17,590 nucleotides of DNA from Oceanospirillaceae bacterium UBA7410 (GCA_002470565.1 DKMQ01000001.1:17182-34771); one strand, 5' to 3'; shown: positions 1 to 8,044, counted from the first letter of the stretch. Numbers and translations: made by a program. The notes: generated by a model not told the origin, from the sequence alone.

Positions 1-1
1 T

Positions 2-1129
2 ATGTATTTTAGAACTTGGCAACGCCTAAGTTCTGTAGTCTTGGGTTTGGTATTGGCACCCGCTGCTATGGCAGATTGGGGGCTTAATATGCCTCAAGGC
101 ATCACAGAAGTCAGTCAATCTATATTCGAACTACATATGCTTATTTTTTGGATTTGCGTCTGGATAGGTGTGGTAGTTTTTGGAGTAATGTTTTATTCCA
201 TTTTCAAGCACCGTAAATCTAAAGGAGCTGTTGCATCTAAGTTCCATGAAAGCTTAGGCTTAGAGATTCTATGGACGGCAGTGCCTACGGTGATACTTAT
301 TGCTATGGCTGTGCCAGCAACTTCAGTGCTCATAGAAATGTATGACACTAAAAACTCTGATGTGGATATTAAGATCACAGGTCATCAGTGGAAGTGGCAA
401 TATGATTACCTTGGTGAAGACGTAGGTTTCTTTAGTAACATGACCACCACTGAAGACGAAATATATAATCGTACGGAAAAAGGTGAAAACTACCTTGAAG
501 AAGTCGATTACAACGTTGTTGTTCCTACTGGACAAAAGGTACGTTTTTTAATTACTTCTAATGACGTTATCCACTCTTGGTGGGTTCCAGAAATTGCTGT
601 TAAGAAAGATGCTATTCCAGGGTACATCAACGAATCTTGGACTGTTATCCCTGAAGGCCAAGAGGGCATTTACCGTGGTAAGTGTACCGAGCTTTGTGGT
701 GTTAACCACGGCTTTATGCCTATCGTGTTAGAAGCGGTGACATCTGATGAGTATCAAGTTTGGCTAGAAGAGCAACGTGCAGGAAAAATTGCTGAAGCAC
801 AAGCTGCTTTAGGCGAGTTTTCTTATGACGAGCTTATGGTTAAAGGTGCAGACGTCTATGCACGAAGCTGTGCAGCTTGCCACGGTAATGAAGGCCAAGG
901 TCTTGGTTCTGTATTCCCAGCACTAGCTGGCAGCTCTATGGCTCTTAACGACATGGCTGGTCACATCGATATTGTACTTAATGGCAAGCCAGGTTCGGCT
1001 ATGCAATCATTTAGTGCACAACTTAGTGACGTTGACATCGCTGCTGTAATTACTTTCGAGCGAAATGCTTGGGGTAACGATACAGGCGAAACGGTGACTC
1101 CAAAAATGATAATTGACGCGAAGAAATAG
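2..1129 (+). CDS. coxB: Cytochrome c oxidase subunit II with fused C-terminal cytochrome c domain
   Basis: This is the CuA-bearing subunit of an aa3-type oxidase, which takes electrons from cytochrome c on the periplasmic side. A signal peptide ends near residue 24 (AMA-D), followed by two membrane helices at about 45-68 and 88-112. The CuA ligands are His191 and the run C228-E230-C232-H236-M239 (CTELCGVNHGFM). A mono-heme cytochrome c domain follows, with CAACH at 290-294 and a likely axial Met at 334. The length of 375 aa fits subunit II plus a cytochrome c domain, as in pseudomonads. The start lies one base into the window, so its ribosome binding site and promoter are not visible, but the immediate signal peptide supports this ATG. 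coxA follows 11 bases later, and an AGGAGG overlaps this gene's stop codon, indicating coupled translation. Confidence 0.96.
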   Translation: MYFRTWQRLSSVVLGLVLAPAAMADWGLNMPQGITEVSQSIFELHMLIFWICVWIGVVVFGVMFYSIFKHRKSKGAVASKFHESLGLEILWTAVPTVILIAMAVPATSVLIEMYDTKNSDVDIKITGHQWKWQYDYLGEDVGFFSNMTTTEDEIYNRTEKGENYLEEVDYNVVVPTGQKVRFLITSNDVIHSWWVPEIAVKKDAIPGYINESWTVIPEGQEGIYRGKCTELCGVNHGFMPIVLEAVTSDEYQVWLEEQRAGKIAEAQAALGEFSYDELMVKGADVYARSCAACHGNEGQGLGSVFPALAGSSMALNDMAGHIDIVLNGKPGSAMQSFSAQLSDVDIAAVITFERNAWGNDTGETVTPKMIIDAKK

Positions 1130-1140
1130 GAGGCTGAATA

Positions 1141-2724
1141 ATGACAACTGCGACTGCTAATCACGATGACCACGGGCATCATGGGCCTGCTAAAGGCATC
1201 ATGCGCTGGGTATTAACAACTAACCACAAAGACATCGGTACAATGTACCTTTGGTTTTCTTTTGCTATGCTGCTTACTGGCGGTGTAATGGCTCTTATTG
1301 TTCGTGCTGAATTATTTCAGCCGGGTATGCAGCTAATAAGGCCAGAATTCTACAACCAAATGACCACCATGCATGGTCTGATTATGGTGTTTGGTGCGAT
1401 CATGCCAGCCTTTGTTGGCTTAGCCAACTGGATGGTTCCACTGATGATTGGCGCGCCAGACATGGCTTTGCCTCGTATGAACAACTGGAGCTTTTGGATC
1501 CTGCCGTTTGCATTTGGTATGCTTTTGTTTACGCTATTTACTGAAGCGGGTGCGCCAAACTTTGGCTGGACTTTCTACGCTCCATTATCTACTACCTATG
1601 CGCCAAGTAGTGTGACGTACTTTATATTTGGTGTGCATATGATGGGTATTTCTTCCATCATGGGTGCGATCAATATCATTGTTACTATCTTAAACCTTCG
1701 GGCTCCAGGTATGACTTTGATGAAGATGCCACTATTTGTTTGGACTTGGTTTATTACAGCTTACTTGTTAGTAGCGGTAATGCCTGTTTTGGCAGGTGTT
1801 GTGACCATGATGTTGATGGATATTCACTACGGTACAGCATTCTTTGATGCTGCTGGTGGTGGTGATCCAGTATTGTTCCAACACGTATTTTGGTTCTTTG
1901 GTCATCCAGAAGTATACATAATGATTTTGCCAGCATTTGGTATTGTTTCTCAGATCATTCCTACCTTTGCTCGCAAGCCATTATTTGGTTATGCCTCGAT
2001 GGTATATGCTACTTCTTCAATTGCGTTCTTGTCGTTCATCGTATGGGCTCACCATATGTTTACAGTAGGCTTGCCACTGCAAACTGAGCTCTTCTTCATG
2101 TACGCTACGATGTTGATTGCGATCCCTACGGGCGTGAAAGTATTTAACTGGGTGTCTACTATGTTCAGGGGTTCAATGACCTTTGAAACGCCAATGTTAT
2201 TTGCCTTAGCTTTTGTAGTCTTGTTTACTATTGGCGGCTTCTCAGGCTTGATGCTTGCTATTGCACCTGCAGACTTCCAGTATCATGACACCTACTTTGT
2301 AGTGGCTCACTTCCACTATGTGCTAGTGCCTGGTGCTTTGTTTGGTATTATCGCTGGTGTTTACTACTGGTTGCCTAAATGGACTGGTCATTATTACAAC
2401 GAGAACTTAGGCAAGTTTCACTTTTGGATGTCTTTCATTGGTGTAAACATAACCTTCTTCCCAATGCACTTTATTGGATTGGCAGGAATGCCTCGTCGTA
2501 TACCTGACTATGCACTGCAATTTGCAGACTTCAATGCGATAGCGACCGTTGGTGCCTTTATATTTGGTTTCTCTCAGCTTATCTTCTTGTTCTTATTGAT
2601 TAAGACGATTCGTGGTGGCGAAAAAGCCACGGACCAAGTTTGGGAAGGAGCCGAAGGCTTAGAATGGACTATTCCATCTCCAGCGCCATACCATACATTT
2701 GCTGAGCCACCACACGTTAAATAG
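1141..2724 (+). CDS. coxA: Cytochrome c oxidase subunit I (aa3-type catalytic subunit)
   Basis: This is the catalytic heme-copper subunit that reduces O2 to water and pumps protons. It has 527 residues and about twelve membrane helices. The visible ligands are His78 and His392 for heme a, His390 for heme a3, and His255, His304 and His305 for CuB. Tyr259 in GHPEVY is the partner for the His-Tyr crosslink. D-channel residues (Asp107 in GAPDMA, Glu257) and K-channel Lys333 (TGVKVF) are all present, so this is an ordinary A-family proton-pumping oxidase. The His-rich N-terminus (HDDHGHHG) is common in this family. A strong AGGAGG seven bases upstream fixes the start. It lies between coxB and the CuB chaperone ctaG. 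Confidence 0.98.
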   Translation: MTTATANHDDHGHHGPAKGIMRWVLTTNHKDIGTMYLWFSFAMLLTGGVMALIVRAELFQPGMQLIRPEFYNQMTTMHGLIMVFGAIMPAFVGLANWMVPLMIGAPDMALPRMNNWSFWILPFAFGMLLFTLFTEAGAPNFGWTFYAPLSTTYAPSSVTYFIFGVHMMGISSIMGAINIIVTILNLRAPGMTLMKMPLFVWTWFITAYLLVAVMPVLAGVVTMMLMDIHYGTAFFDAAGGGDPVLFQHVFWFFGHPEVYIMILPAFGIVSQIIPTFARKPLFGYASMVYATSSIAFLSFIVWAHHMFTVGLPLQTELFFMYATMLIAIPTGVKVFNWVSTMFRGSMTFETPMLFALAFVVLFTIGGFSGLMLAIAPADFQYHDTYFVVAHFHYVLVPGALFGIIAGVYYWLPKWTGHYYNENLGKFHFWMSFIGVNITFFPMHFIGLAGMPRRIPDYALQFADFNAIATVGAFIFGFSQLIFLFLLIKTIRGGEKATDQVWEGAEGLEWTIPSPAPYHTFAEPPHVK

Positions 2725-2739
2725 GTTAACTAGATCTAT

Positions 2740-3297
2740 ATGAACTCTAACTCAACACAGCCGGATAACCAGTCCGGCCATAAGCCCAATAACACTGCGT
2801 TAAAGCTAGTGATAGCTGCGGTGGCTATGTTTGGGTTTGGTTTTGCTCTAGTGCCTTTGTACGATATATTTTGCGAAATTACTGGTATTAACGGTAAGAC
2901 TGCAGGACCAGTAGAAAGGGTTGAGCAGTGGGTTGATACAAGCCGCACAATTACTGTGCAGTTTATAACGACTAATAACGCGGGTATGCCCTGGGAGTTT
3001 GAAGCTTTGCAAGAAGAAGTGGAAATGCACCCAGGAGCGTGGACCCAAGTAAAGTTTTGGGCTTTAAATCCCACAGAAAACGATATGGTAGGACAGGCGG
3101 TACCAAGTGTATCGCCATCGGAGGCTGCTGAGCATGTGCAAAAAACTGAATGTTTTTGCTTTGATCAGCAAACGTTAAAGGCTGGAGAAGGGCGTGAAAT
3201 GCCGCTGATTTTTTCTCTAAGCCCTGATATTCCGTCTCACGTTAAAAAAGTGACGATGTCTTACACATTATTTGATGCAGGTGCTTTTGCTAAATAG
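2740..3297 (+). CDS. ctaG: Cytochrome c oxidase assembly protein CtaG/Cox11
   Basis: This is the Cox11-type copper chaperone that inserts CuB into subunit I. It has a single N-terminal membrane anchor (about 20-41) and a periplasmic beta domain. The family hallmarks are all visible: Cys45 just after the anchor (YDIFCEITG), the copper-binding CFCF motif at 138-141, the ITVQF strand at 71-75, the AVPSVSP segment at 120-126, and EMPLIF in the C-terminal half. The length of 185 aa is normal. The start has only a weak Shine-Dalgarno (TAGG at the coxA stop, more than 10 bases upstream). The gap to coxA is 15 bases, so translation probably depends on coxA ribosomes. It should not be confused with the unrelated Bacillus-type CtaG. 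Confidence 0.96.
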   Translation: MNSNSTQPDNQSGHKPNNTALKLVIAAVAMFGFGFALVPLYDIFCEITGINGKTAGPVERVEQWVDTSRTITVQFITTNNAGMPWEFEALQEEVEMHPGAWTQVKFWALNPTENDMVGQAVPSVSPSEAAEHVQKTECFCFDQQTLKAGEGREMPLIFSLSPDIPSHVKKVTMSYTLFDAGAFAK

Positions 3298-3306
3298 CAA
3301 AGGCAT
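3281..3306 (+). other. RNA stem over the ctaG stop codon
   Basis: TTTGCTA (3286-3292) and TAGCAAA (3295-3301) are a perfect inverted repeat. Pairing can extend outward through 3281-3285 with 3302-3306 if two G-U pairs are allowed, giving a stem of about 12 bp. The ctaG stop codon (3295-3297) lies in the downstream arm. No T-run follows, so it does not look like an intrinsic terminator. An RNA processing or stability element between ctaG and coxC is possible but not shown. Confidence 0.4.
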
Positions 3307-3367
3307 ATAAATATAATTTCGGCCGCAAACACGGCTTGATAATAAGTCTTCGACGAAGGAGCGATAC

Positions 3368-4255
3368 ATGGCAACGTCCAATTATTACGTACCAGAAAGT
3401 AGCTATTTTCCCATTGTGGCAAGTTTAGGCCTGATTGGAATGGCGGCTGGTGCTGGCGGTATGATGAACCAAATGAGCTCAGGTGGGCAAGGGTTTGGTT
3501 TCCCTCATCTAGTGTTCACAGCAGGTACTTTGGTACTGGCTTTTATTTTCTTTCAATGGTTCGGTAAAGTAATCACTGAAAGTAGAGCCGGTATGTATAG
3601 CCCTCAGATGGATAAGTCTTTTCGTTGGGGTATGAGCTGGTTTATTTTTTCAGAAGTTATGTTTTTCGTGGCATTCTTTGGTGTACTTTTATATGTGCGC
3701 CAATGGGCAGGACCATGGTTAGATGGCCAAGGTGATAAGGGCTCAACTCATATGTTATGGCCTGATTTTGACTACTCTTGGCCTATGTTTAATAACCCAG
3801 CAGGCGCAGATTACCCTGGTCCTCAGGCGGTTATTGATCCTTGGCACATTCCGCTGTTAAATACAGTGTTGTTGATGACTTCAAGTGTGACCTTGACCAT
3901 TGCTCACCACGCGCTTAGAGCAATGCATCGCGGACGTACTATCTTTTGGTTAGCCGCAACAGTCATCCTAGGTGCTATCTTTGTTTATTACCAAATATTG
4001 GAATACATTGAAGCTTATACAGAGCTAGGGCTTACTTTAGATTCAGGTATATACGGTTCAACCTTCTTTATGTTGACAGGCTTTCATGGCCTTCACGTAA
4101 CGATTGGTGCGTTTATCTTGTTTATAATGTGGATTCGTATTTGTAAAGGTCACTTTACTCCTGAGCAGCACTTCGGCTTTGAAGCAGCAGCTTGGTATTG
4201 GCATTTTGTTGATATGGTTTGGGTAGGTTTGTTCTTATTTGTTTATATCCTATAA
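3368..4255 (+). CDS. coxC: Cytochrome c oxidase subunit III
   Basis: This is the third core subunit of the aa3 oxidase. It carries no metal and stabilises subunit I and its proton uptake. It has 295 residues and seven predicted helices. Family marks include Glu96 in FSEVMFF, His180-His181 in the AHHAL segment, the GFHGLHV motif with His240 and His243, Glu272, and the terminal WYWHFVDMVWVGLF signature at 277-290. A hydrophilic loop between helices (about 112-160, with GDKGSTHMLWPDFDYSW) is longer than in mitochondrial forms. It starts 70 bases after ctaG with a good AAGGAG at 3356-3361. A strong terminator follows, so this is the last gene of the structural oxidase operon. Confidence 0.97.
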   Translation: MATSNYYVPESSYFPIVASLGLIGMAAGAGGMMNQMSSGGQGFGFPHLVFTAGTLVLAFIFFQWFGKVITESRAGMYSPQMDKSFRWGMSWFIFSEVMFFVAFFGVLLYVRQWAGPWLDGQGDKGSTHMLWPDFDYSWPMFNNPAGADYPGPQAVIDPWHIPLLNTVLLMTSSVTLTIAHHALRAMHRGRTIFWLAATVILGAIFVYYQILEYIEAYTELGLTLDSGIYGSTFFMLTGFHGLHVTIGAFILFIMWIRICKGHFTPEQHFGFEAAAWYWHFVDMVWVGLFLFVYIL

Positions 4256-4271
4256 GCTGTATTTGATAAAC

Positions 4272-4301
4272 AAAAAAGGCAGCTTAATGGCTGCCTTTTT
4301 T
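4272..4301. terminator. Bidirectional intrinsic terminator between coxC and the convergent small gene
   Basis: A perfect 12-bp stem, AAAAAAGGCAGC (4272-4283) and GCTGCCTTTTTT (4290-4301), closes a 6-base loop (TTAATG). It has a T-run on the plus strand and the equivalent A-run for the minus strand. It lies 16 bases past the coxC stop and 23 bases past the stop of the converging DUF2909 gene, so it can end both transcripts. Confidence 0.93.
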
Positions 4302-4324
4302 ATGCCTAGTACACATTTTTAAGG

Positions 4325-4540
4325 TTAATGGATAGCTGCCCAAGGCGAAGAAGTCACAAGTTGACCGGTCCAAAACCCGTAGGTTACTAGTACAATTAGA
4401 AGTACAATTAAGCTAACGCGGTATTTTAGTGAAGTAAGTAAACGGGTAGATTTTGTACCATCCTTCATTAAGAAAAAGAAACCACTGGCTAAGCTTGTTA
4501 GGGCCAGCAATAACACGATGATAATGACGATTTTGAGCAT
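4325..4540 (-). CDS. Small twin-transmembrane protein, DUF2909 family
   Basis: A 71-residue membrane protein with two hydrophobic helices (about 3-24 and 42-59) joined by a short basic loop that begins FFFLMKDGTKSTR. This two-helix pattern, with FFFLxKD followed by a positively charged connector, matches my recollection of the DUF2909 (twin transmembrane protein) family. That family is often found beside cytochrome oxidase genes between coxC and SURF1. The function is unknown; a role in oxidase assembly or stability is inferred only from context. It is encoded opposite to both flanking oxidase operons, with no clear Shine-Dalgarno before the ATG at 4540. Its 3' end shares the coxC terminator. 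Confidence 0.82.
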   Translation of the reverse strand: MLKIVIIIVLLLALTSLASGFFFLMKDGTKSTRLLTSLKYRVSLIVLLIVLVTYGFWTGQLVTSSPWAAIH

Positions 4541-4550
4541 AAAAAGAGTC

Positions 4551-4578
4551 TCTATAGATACGTTTATTGATATGTTAA
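4551..4578 (-). promoter_or_regulatory. Possible promoter of the DUF2909 gene
   Basis: On the minus strand, TTAACA (4578-4573) and TATAGA (4556-4551) are separated by 16 bases, resembling sigma-70 -35 and -10 boxes. Initiation would fall near 4544, only a few bases before the ATG at 4540. The region is AT-rich, so chance matches are likely. Confidence 0.35.
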
Positions 4579-4596
4579 TTAGGTTCGCTATATAAA
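4567..4596 (+). promoter_or_regulatory. Possible promoter of the SURF1 assembly operon
   Basis: TTGATA (4567-4572) is followed after 16 or 18 bases by TATATA (4589-4594) or TATAAA (4591-4596). The -10 box abuts or overlaps the ATG at 4596, so a transcript from it would be leaderless or start inside the gene. It lies back to back with the opposing candidate promoter. Confidence 0.35.
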
Positions 4597-5324
4597 TGAT
4601 AAAACGACTGCAACATTATTGGGCCATCACGGTTTTCACACTATTTTTTTTGCCCCTTACCATAAATTTAGGGTTGTGGCAGTTAGATAGGGCAGACCAA
4701 AAAATACTACTGCAGCAAAGTTTAACAGCTCTAGAACAGCCTATAATGGTACCTGATGATCAGGGGCTAATATTAGCAGAACTACAAAGCCTCCAAAGAG
4801 TGACATTGAATAGTAGCTTTATCAAGCCCTTTGTTTGGTTTAAAGATAATCAAGTAGTCTCTGGTAAAGTGGGTTATGACGCCATAGGGCTCATAGGTGC
4901 TGGCGATAACCTGTTGCTAGTTAATCGTGGTTGGTTTGCGTCAAATGGGCAAAGAGACCCATTACCTGAGATTGATTGGGTTAATGGCAAGGTGTCGTTG
5001 ACAGGGCGCTTAGTGCCTGTTCAAGTGAATCCATATCAGTTAGGTGAGGACACTTATTCTGACCAATACCCTCAGTTAGTTCAGGAAATTAGCCCTGCAG
5101 TATTAACTGAGCATTTAGCAGCTTCAATTGAGGGAACTCTTTTGCCTTGGGTATTGATACTTGATACACCAGGTGACGCAACACTTACGCCGCACTGGAA
5201 AGCTAGCGCAATGGCTTCAGAAAAACATATGGCGTATGCATGGCAATGGTTTGGCCTCGCGCTGACCCTGTGTTTATTATATATTTATCGAGTATTTTAC
5301 TCTCCCATCGACACTAAAAGGTAG
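4596..5324 (+). CDS. SURF1-family cytochrome oxidase assembly protein
   Basis: A SURF1/Shy1 homologue, a membrane protein that assists heme A delivery to oxidase subunit I. It has 242 residues, with an N-terminal helix (about 10-28) running into the family motif GLWQLDR at 26-32, a periplasmic domain with NRGWFA at 110-115, and a second helix after the signature YAWQWFGLA at 214-222. The start is constrained: an in-frame stop (4593-4595) directly precedes the ATG, and no later Met would keep the first helix. No good Shine-Dalgarno is present. It is first in an assembly operon, with four bases to the next gene. Confidence 0.93.
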   Translation: MIKRLQHYWAITVFTLFFLPLTINLGLWQLDRADQKILLQQSLTALEQPIMVPDDQGLILAELQSLQRVTLNSSFIKPFVWFKDNQVVSGKVGYDAIGLIGAGDNLLLVNRGWFASNGQRDPLPEIDWVNGKVSLTGRLVPVQVNPYQLGEDTYSDQYPQLVQEISPAVLTEHLAASIEGTLLPWVLILDTPGDATLTPHWKASAMASEKHMAYAWQWFGLALTLCLLYIYRVFYSPIDTKR

Positions 5325-5328
5325 ACCT

Positions 5329-5883
5329 ATGACCACTAAGACAAATAATCGCTGGACTTTGTACGCAGTGTTTGGAGTAACTGTTGTGCCTCTTATGTTC
5401 GCTATGCTGATGTATTTTAATTTATGGGGTGTGCCAGAAGGAAGAACTAACTCGGGTGAGTTATTACTGCCACCTAATGATCTAATACAAGCCCAGTTAG
5501 TGGATCAAGACTCTATGCCTTGGTCACAGGCAGATTTAGACAAAAGGTGGCTGGTAGTTTATCTAACCCAAAAAGAGTGTGATCAATCTTGCCAAGAAGC
5601 CACTCATTTATTACGACAAATACACACTGCGGTAGGTAAGGAAGCGCATAGAATTACACGTATATTAGTTAGCTCACAAGGTGACTTTAATGAACAGCTG
5701 CAACTAGATTATCCTGCGCTTGTTCAGCTTCAAAGCCTTTCTTTGGAAACCTTTGAAAAGGGTGAGGGCATCTATATTGTAGATCCACTGGGTAATATGA
5801 TGATGTATTTTGGCACCGGATTTGTTGGAAAAAAATTACTTAAAGATCTAAAAAAGTTACTTAGAACCTCAAACATAGGGTAA
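5329..5883 (+). CDS. Membrane-anchored Sco-like/thioredoxin-fold protein of the oxidase assembly operon
   Basis: A 184-residue protein with one N-terminal membrane helix (about 10-31) and a soluble domain expected in the periplasm. The soluble part resembles the Sco/thioredoxin fold: strand WLVVYLT (74-80), then CDQSC (Cys84, Cys88) in the CxxxC spacing of Sco copper-binding proteins, and a C-terminal IYIVDPLGN (148-156) like the Sco segment YLIDPxG. By eye, the third Sco copper ligand, a His a few residues before that segment, is replaced (Lys144 in my alignment), and no Pro follows the second Cys. The gene occupies the slot of an uncharacterised gene (PA0111 position, from memory) between SURF1 and ctaA in pseudomonads. 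A role in redox or copper handling for the oxidase is inferred. Confidence 0.72.
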   Translation: MTTKTNNRWTLYAVFGVTVVPLMFAMLMYFNLWGVPEGRTNSGELLLPPNDLIQAQLVDQDSMPWSQADLDKRWLVVYLTQKECDQSCQEATHLLRQIHTAVGKEAHRITRILVSSQGDFNEQLQLDYPALVQLQSLSLETFEKGEGIYIVDPLGNMMMYFGTGFVGKKLLKDLKKLLRTSNIG

Positions 5884-5890
5884 CCACATT

Positions 5891-6940
5891 ATGAACACTC
5901 CTACTATTGGCGCACCTAAATGGAGCGTATTTTTAACCTGTATCGCACTCGCTATTGTAACTTGCGTTATTATTCTAGGCTCTTGGACTCGCCTTGCCGA
6001 TGCTGGCTTGGGTTGTCCTGATTGGCCTGGCTGTTATGGAAACCTGTTAGTACCTGAAACTGTGGAAGCGATTGCAGCGGCTGAAGCCCTATACCCAGAT
6101 GCTCCGGTAGAGGCAGCTAAAGGGTGGCTGGAGATGATTCATCGTTACTTTGCAACACTACTTGGGTTTATTATCTTAGTGATTGCAGTGTCATCTTGGT
6201 CTCAGCGAAAGCGTTTAAATTATCCTTTTGGTCTAACACAAGGTTTGCTAGCCATGGTAATGCTCCAAGGTGCCTTTGGTGCTTGGACTGTTACTTGGAA
6301 GTTGTGGCCGCAAGTAGTTACAGCTCATTTGATGGGTGGTTTTTTTATTGCTAGTTTATTGACTATTCTGTTAATAAAGTTACGCCGCGTAGGTCGTCCC
6401 CTTAAAGGTTTGTCACTGTCTAATATCACGCATGGTCAGTTGAAAATTTGGACGTCTTTAGCGCTATTATTAGTTATTGCTCAAATATTTTTAGGCGGTT
6501 GGATGAGCTCTAACTATGCTGCTTTAGCGTGTTCTACTTTGCCAGATTGTAACGGCACTTGGTGGCCCAAAATGAATTTTTCAGAGGGTTTTGATATCAC
6601 TCAGACACTTGGGCCAAGTTATTTGGGCGGCTTGATGCATACTGAAGCTCGCACGGCTATTCACGTTTTACACCGTTATGGTGCTATGATCTTAGGTGTA
6701 TTTCTGGTGCTGTTAAGCTACCGCTTAATGTCACAAGATGATCGTCGTTTACGCAAATTTGGTCTAGGCTTTTTAGTCGTATTTTTTGTGCAGTTCTGCT
6801 TAGGTTTGGCTAATATTTATTACTTGCTGCCCCTGGACGTTGCTGTTGCCCACAACTTTGGTGGCGCATGTTTATTTGTGCTGACTGTCAGTCTTAATTA
6901 TGTAGTATTTTCTAGCCGAGGGCGCCTCAATGAGTTCTGA
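5891..6940 (+). CDS. ctaA: Heme A synthase (COX15/CtaA family)
   Basis: Oxidises the C8 methyl of heme O to give heme A for the aa3 oxidase. It is a 349-residue membrane protein with eight predicted helices in two related halves. The four conserved histidines are His84 (EMIHRYFA), His146 (TAHLMGG), His261 (VLHRYGA) and His321 (VAHNFGG). Two cysteine pairs in periplasmic loops, Cys42/Cys48 and Cys214/Cys220, match the paired-Cys type of heme A synthase. It lies seven bases after the Sco-like gene with an AGGG ribosome site, and its last 11 bases overlap ctaB, so the two consecutive heme-modifying enzymes are coupled. Confidence 0.96.
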   Translation: MNTPTIGAPKWSVFLTCIALAIVTCVIILGSWTRLADAGLGCPDWPGCYGNLLVPETVEAIAAAEALYPDAPVEAAKGWLEMIHRYFATLLGFIILVIAVSSWSQRKRLNYPFGLTQGLLAMVMLQGAFGAWTVTWKLWPQVVTAHLMGGFFIASLLTILLIKLRRVGRPLKGLSLSNITHGQLKIWTSLALLLVIAQIFLGGWMSSNYAALACSTLPDCNGTWWPKMNFSEGFDITQTLGPSYLGGLMHTEARTAIHVLHRYGAMILGVFLVLLSYRLMSQDDRRLRKFGLGFLVVFFVQFCLGLANIYYLLPLDVAVAHNFGGACLFVLTVSLNYVVFSSRGRLNEF

Positions 6941-7823
6941 AGCCACAGCCACGCCAATGAGTATTAATTGGCGTGACTATTATGAGATGTGTAAACCTAA
7001 CGTGGTTTTTCTCATGATATTAACGTCTCTAGTGGGCATGTTTTTAGCGGTACCAGGTATGGTGCCATGGCCAGTGCTAATATGGGGGAACCTTGGTATT
7101 GCTATGGTTTCAGGTGCGTCAGCTGTTGTGAATCATGTTATTGATAGGCGTATTGATGGACAAATGGGTCGCACTCATAACCGTCCAGTGGCCAAAGGTA
7201 AAGTTAAACCGTCTCATGCGATTATTTTTGCTGCATTGATGACTGTTGTAGGCCTTGCTATTTTGTATGTATTAGTCAATCCAATGGTAGCTTGGTTGAC
7301 GTTGGCGTCTTCCATAGGGTATGCGTTTATTTATACCGGGTATCTTAAGCGAGCTACACCTCAAAATATTGTTATTGGTGGGCTTGCAGGGGCAATGCCT
7401 CCACTTTTGGGATGGGTTGCTGTCACTGGTACTATAGATCCTAATGCGCTTTTGCTAGTGCTTATTATTTATGCTTGGACACCTCCTCATTTTTGGGCTT
7501 TGGCGATTCATAAGCGTGATGAGTATGCCAAAGTTGAAATTCCGATGTTGCCCGTCACACATGGCCTAGAGTTCACTGGCCTACAAATTTTGTTATATAC
7601 CGTGTTGATGATTATATCCACTATGCTGCCTTACATAGTGGGGATGAGTGGCTTTATATACTTAGTGGGTGTGACTTTATTAAACATTCGTTTCTTGTAC
7701 TGGGCCTTTCGTTTGTATCGTGGCGCCTATGAAAAAGCAGCGATGAAAACATTTTGGTATTCAATCATATACCTCATGTTATTGTTTGTGCTTTTGTTGG
7801 TTGATCATTATTTTCCAGTCTAG
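6930..7823 (+). CDS. ctaB: Heme O synthase (protoheme IX farnesyltransferase)
   Basis: A UbiA-superfamily prenyltransferase that adds a farnesyl group to heme b, giving heme O, the substrate of the ctaA product. It has 297 residues and about nine membrane helices. The first prenyl-diphosphate/Mg motif is [19 protein letters not shown] (68-86) with Asp72 and Asp76. The second region is [16 protein letters not shown] (194-209). The start overlaps the end of ctaA. A GAGG Shine-Dalgarno at 6918-6921 can pair with CCTC at 6925-6928, suggesting it opens only when ribosomes finish ctaA. In pseudomonads a SCO gene usually follows; here the operon ends and rlmKL comes next. Confidence 0.96.
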   Translation: MSSEATATPMSINWRDYYEMCKPNVVFLMILTSLVGMFLAVPGMVPWPVLIWGNLGIAMVSGASAVVNHVIDRRIDGQMGRTHNRPVAKGKVKPSHAIIFAALMTVVGLAILYVLVNPMVAWLTLASSIGYAFIYTGYLKRATPQNIVIGGLAGAMPPLLGWVAVTGTIDPNALLLVLIIYAWTPPHFWALAIHKRDEYAKVEIPMLPVTHGLEFTGLQILLYTVLMIISTMLPYIVGMSGFIYLVGVTLLNIRFLYWAFRLYRGAYEKAAMKTFWYSIIYLMLLFVLLLVDHYFPV

Positions 7824-8044
7824 CCTAGTGTTAAGTGACTGTGTTTAAGCTAACGATAGACGTTGTTGTGACTTACAATAACGTCTTCATAAAGAATAAC
7901 TAATATTTTGAATTGGTTATTCTATTTACCCAGACCTTAAGCCTTATTTATCTGTCTGCGCGTGCTAAGTGACGCATCCAATTCCCCTTCGCATTCCCAA
8001 TGATGTTATACTTCGCGCCCATTTAATGACCGCAGTATAGACCT
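7824..8044 (+). other. Non-coding gap between ctaB and rlmKL with two inverted repeats
   Basis: No gene is seen in these 221 bases. A 12-bp hairpin (7858-7869 with 7875-7886, one G-T pair, 5-base loop) follows ctaB but lacks a T-run, so it is at best a weak or factor-assisted terminator. A second inverted repeat, AGAATAAC/GTTATTCT, spans 7893-7923. A TATACT hexamer at 8007-8012, about 33 bases before the rlmKL start, is a plausible -10 box, but no convincing -35 is visible. Confidence 0.45.

Noticed and set aside
2736..3074. A 112-codon open frame antisense to ctaG.
   Set aside because: ctaG carries all Cox11 hallmarks; the antisense frame has no recognisable features or ribosome site.
8026..8040. 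An ATG just upstream of rlmKL as an alternative start.
   Set aside because: It reaches a stop after four codons and is out of frame with rlmKL.
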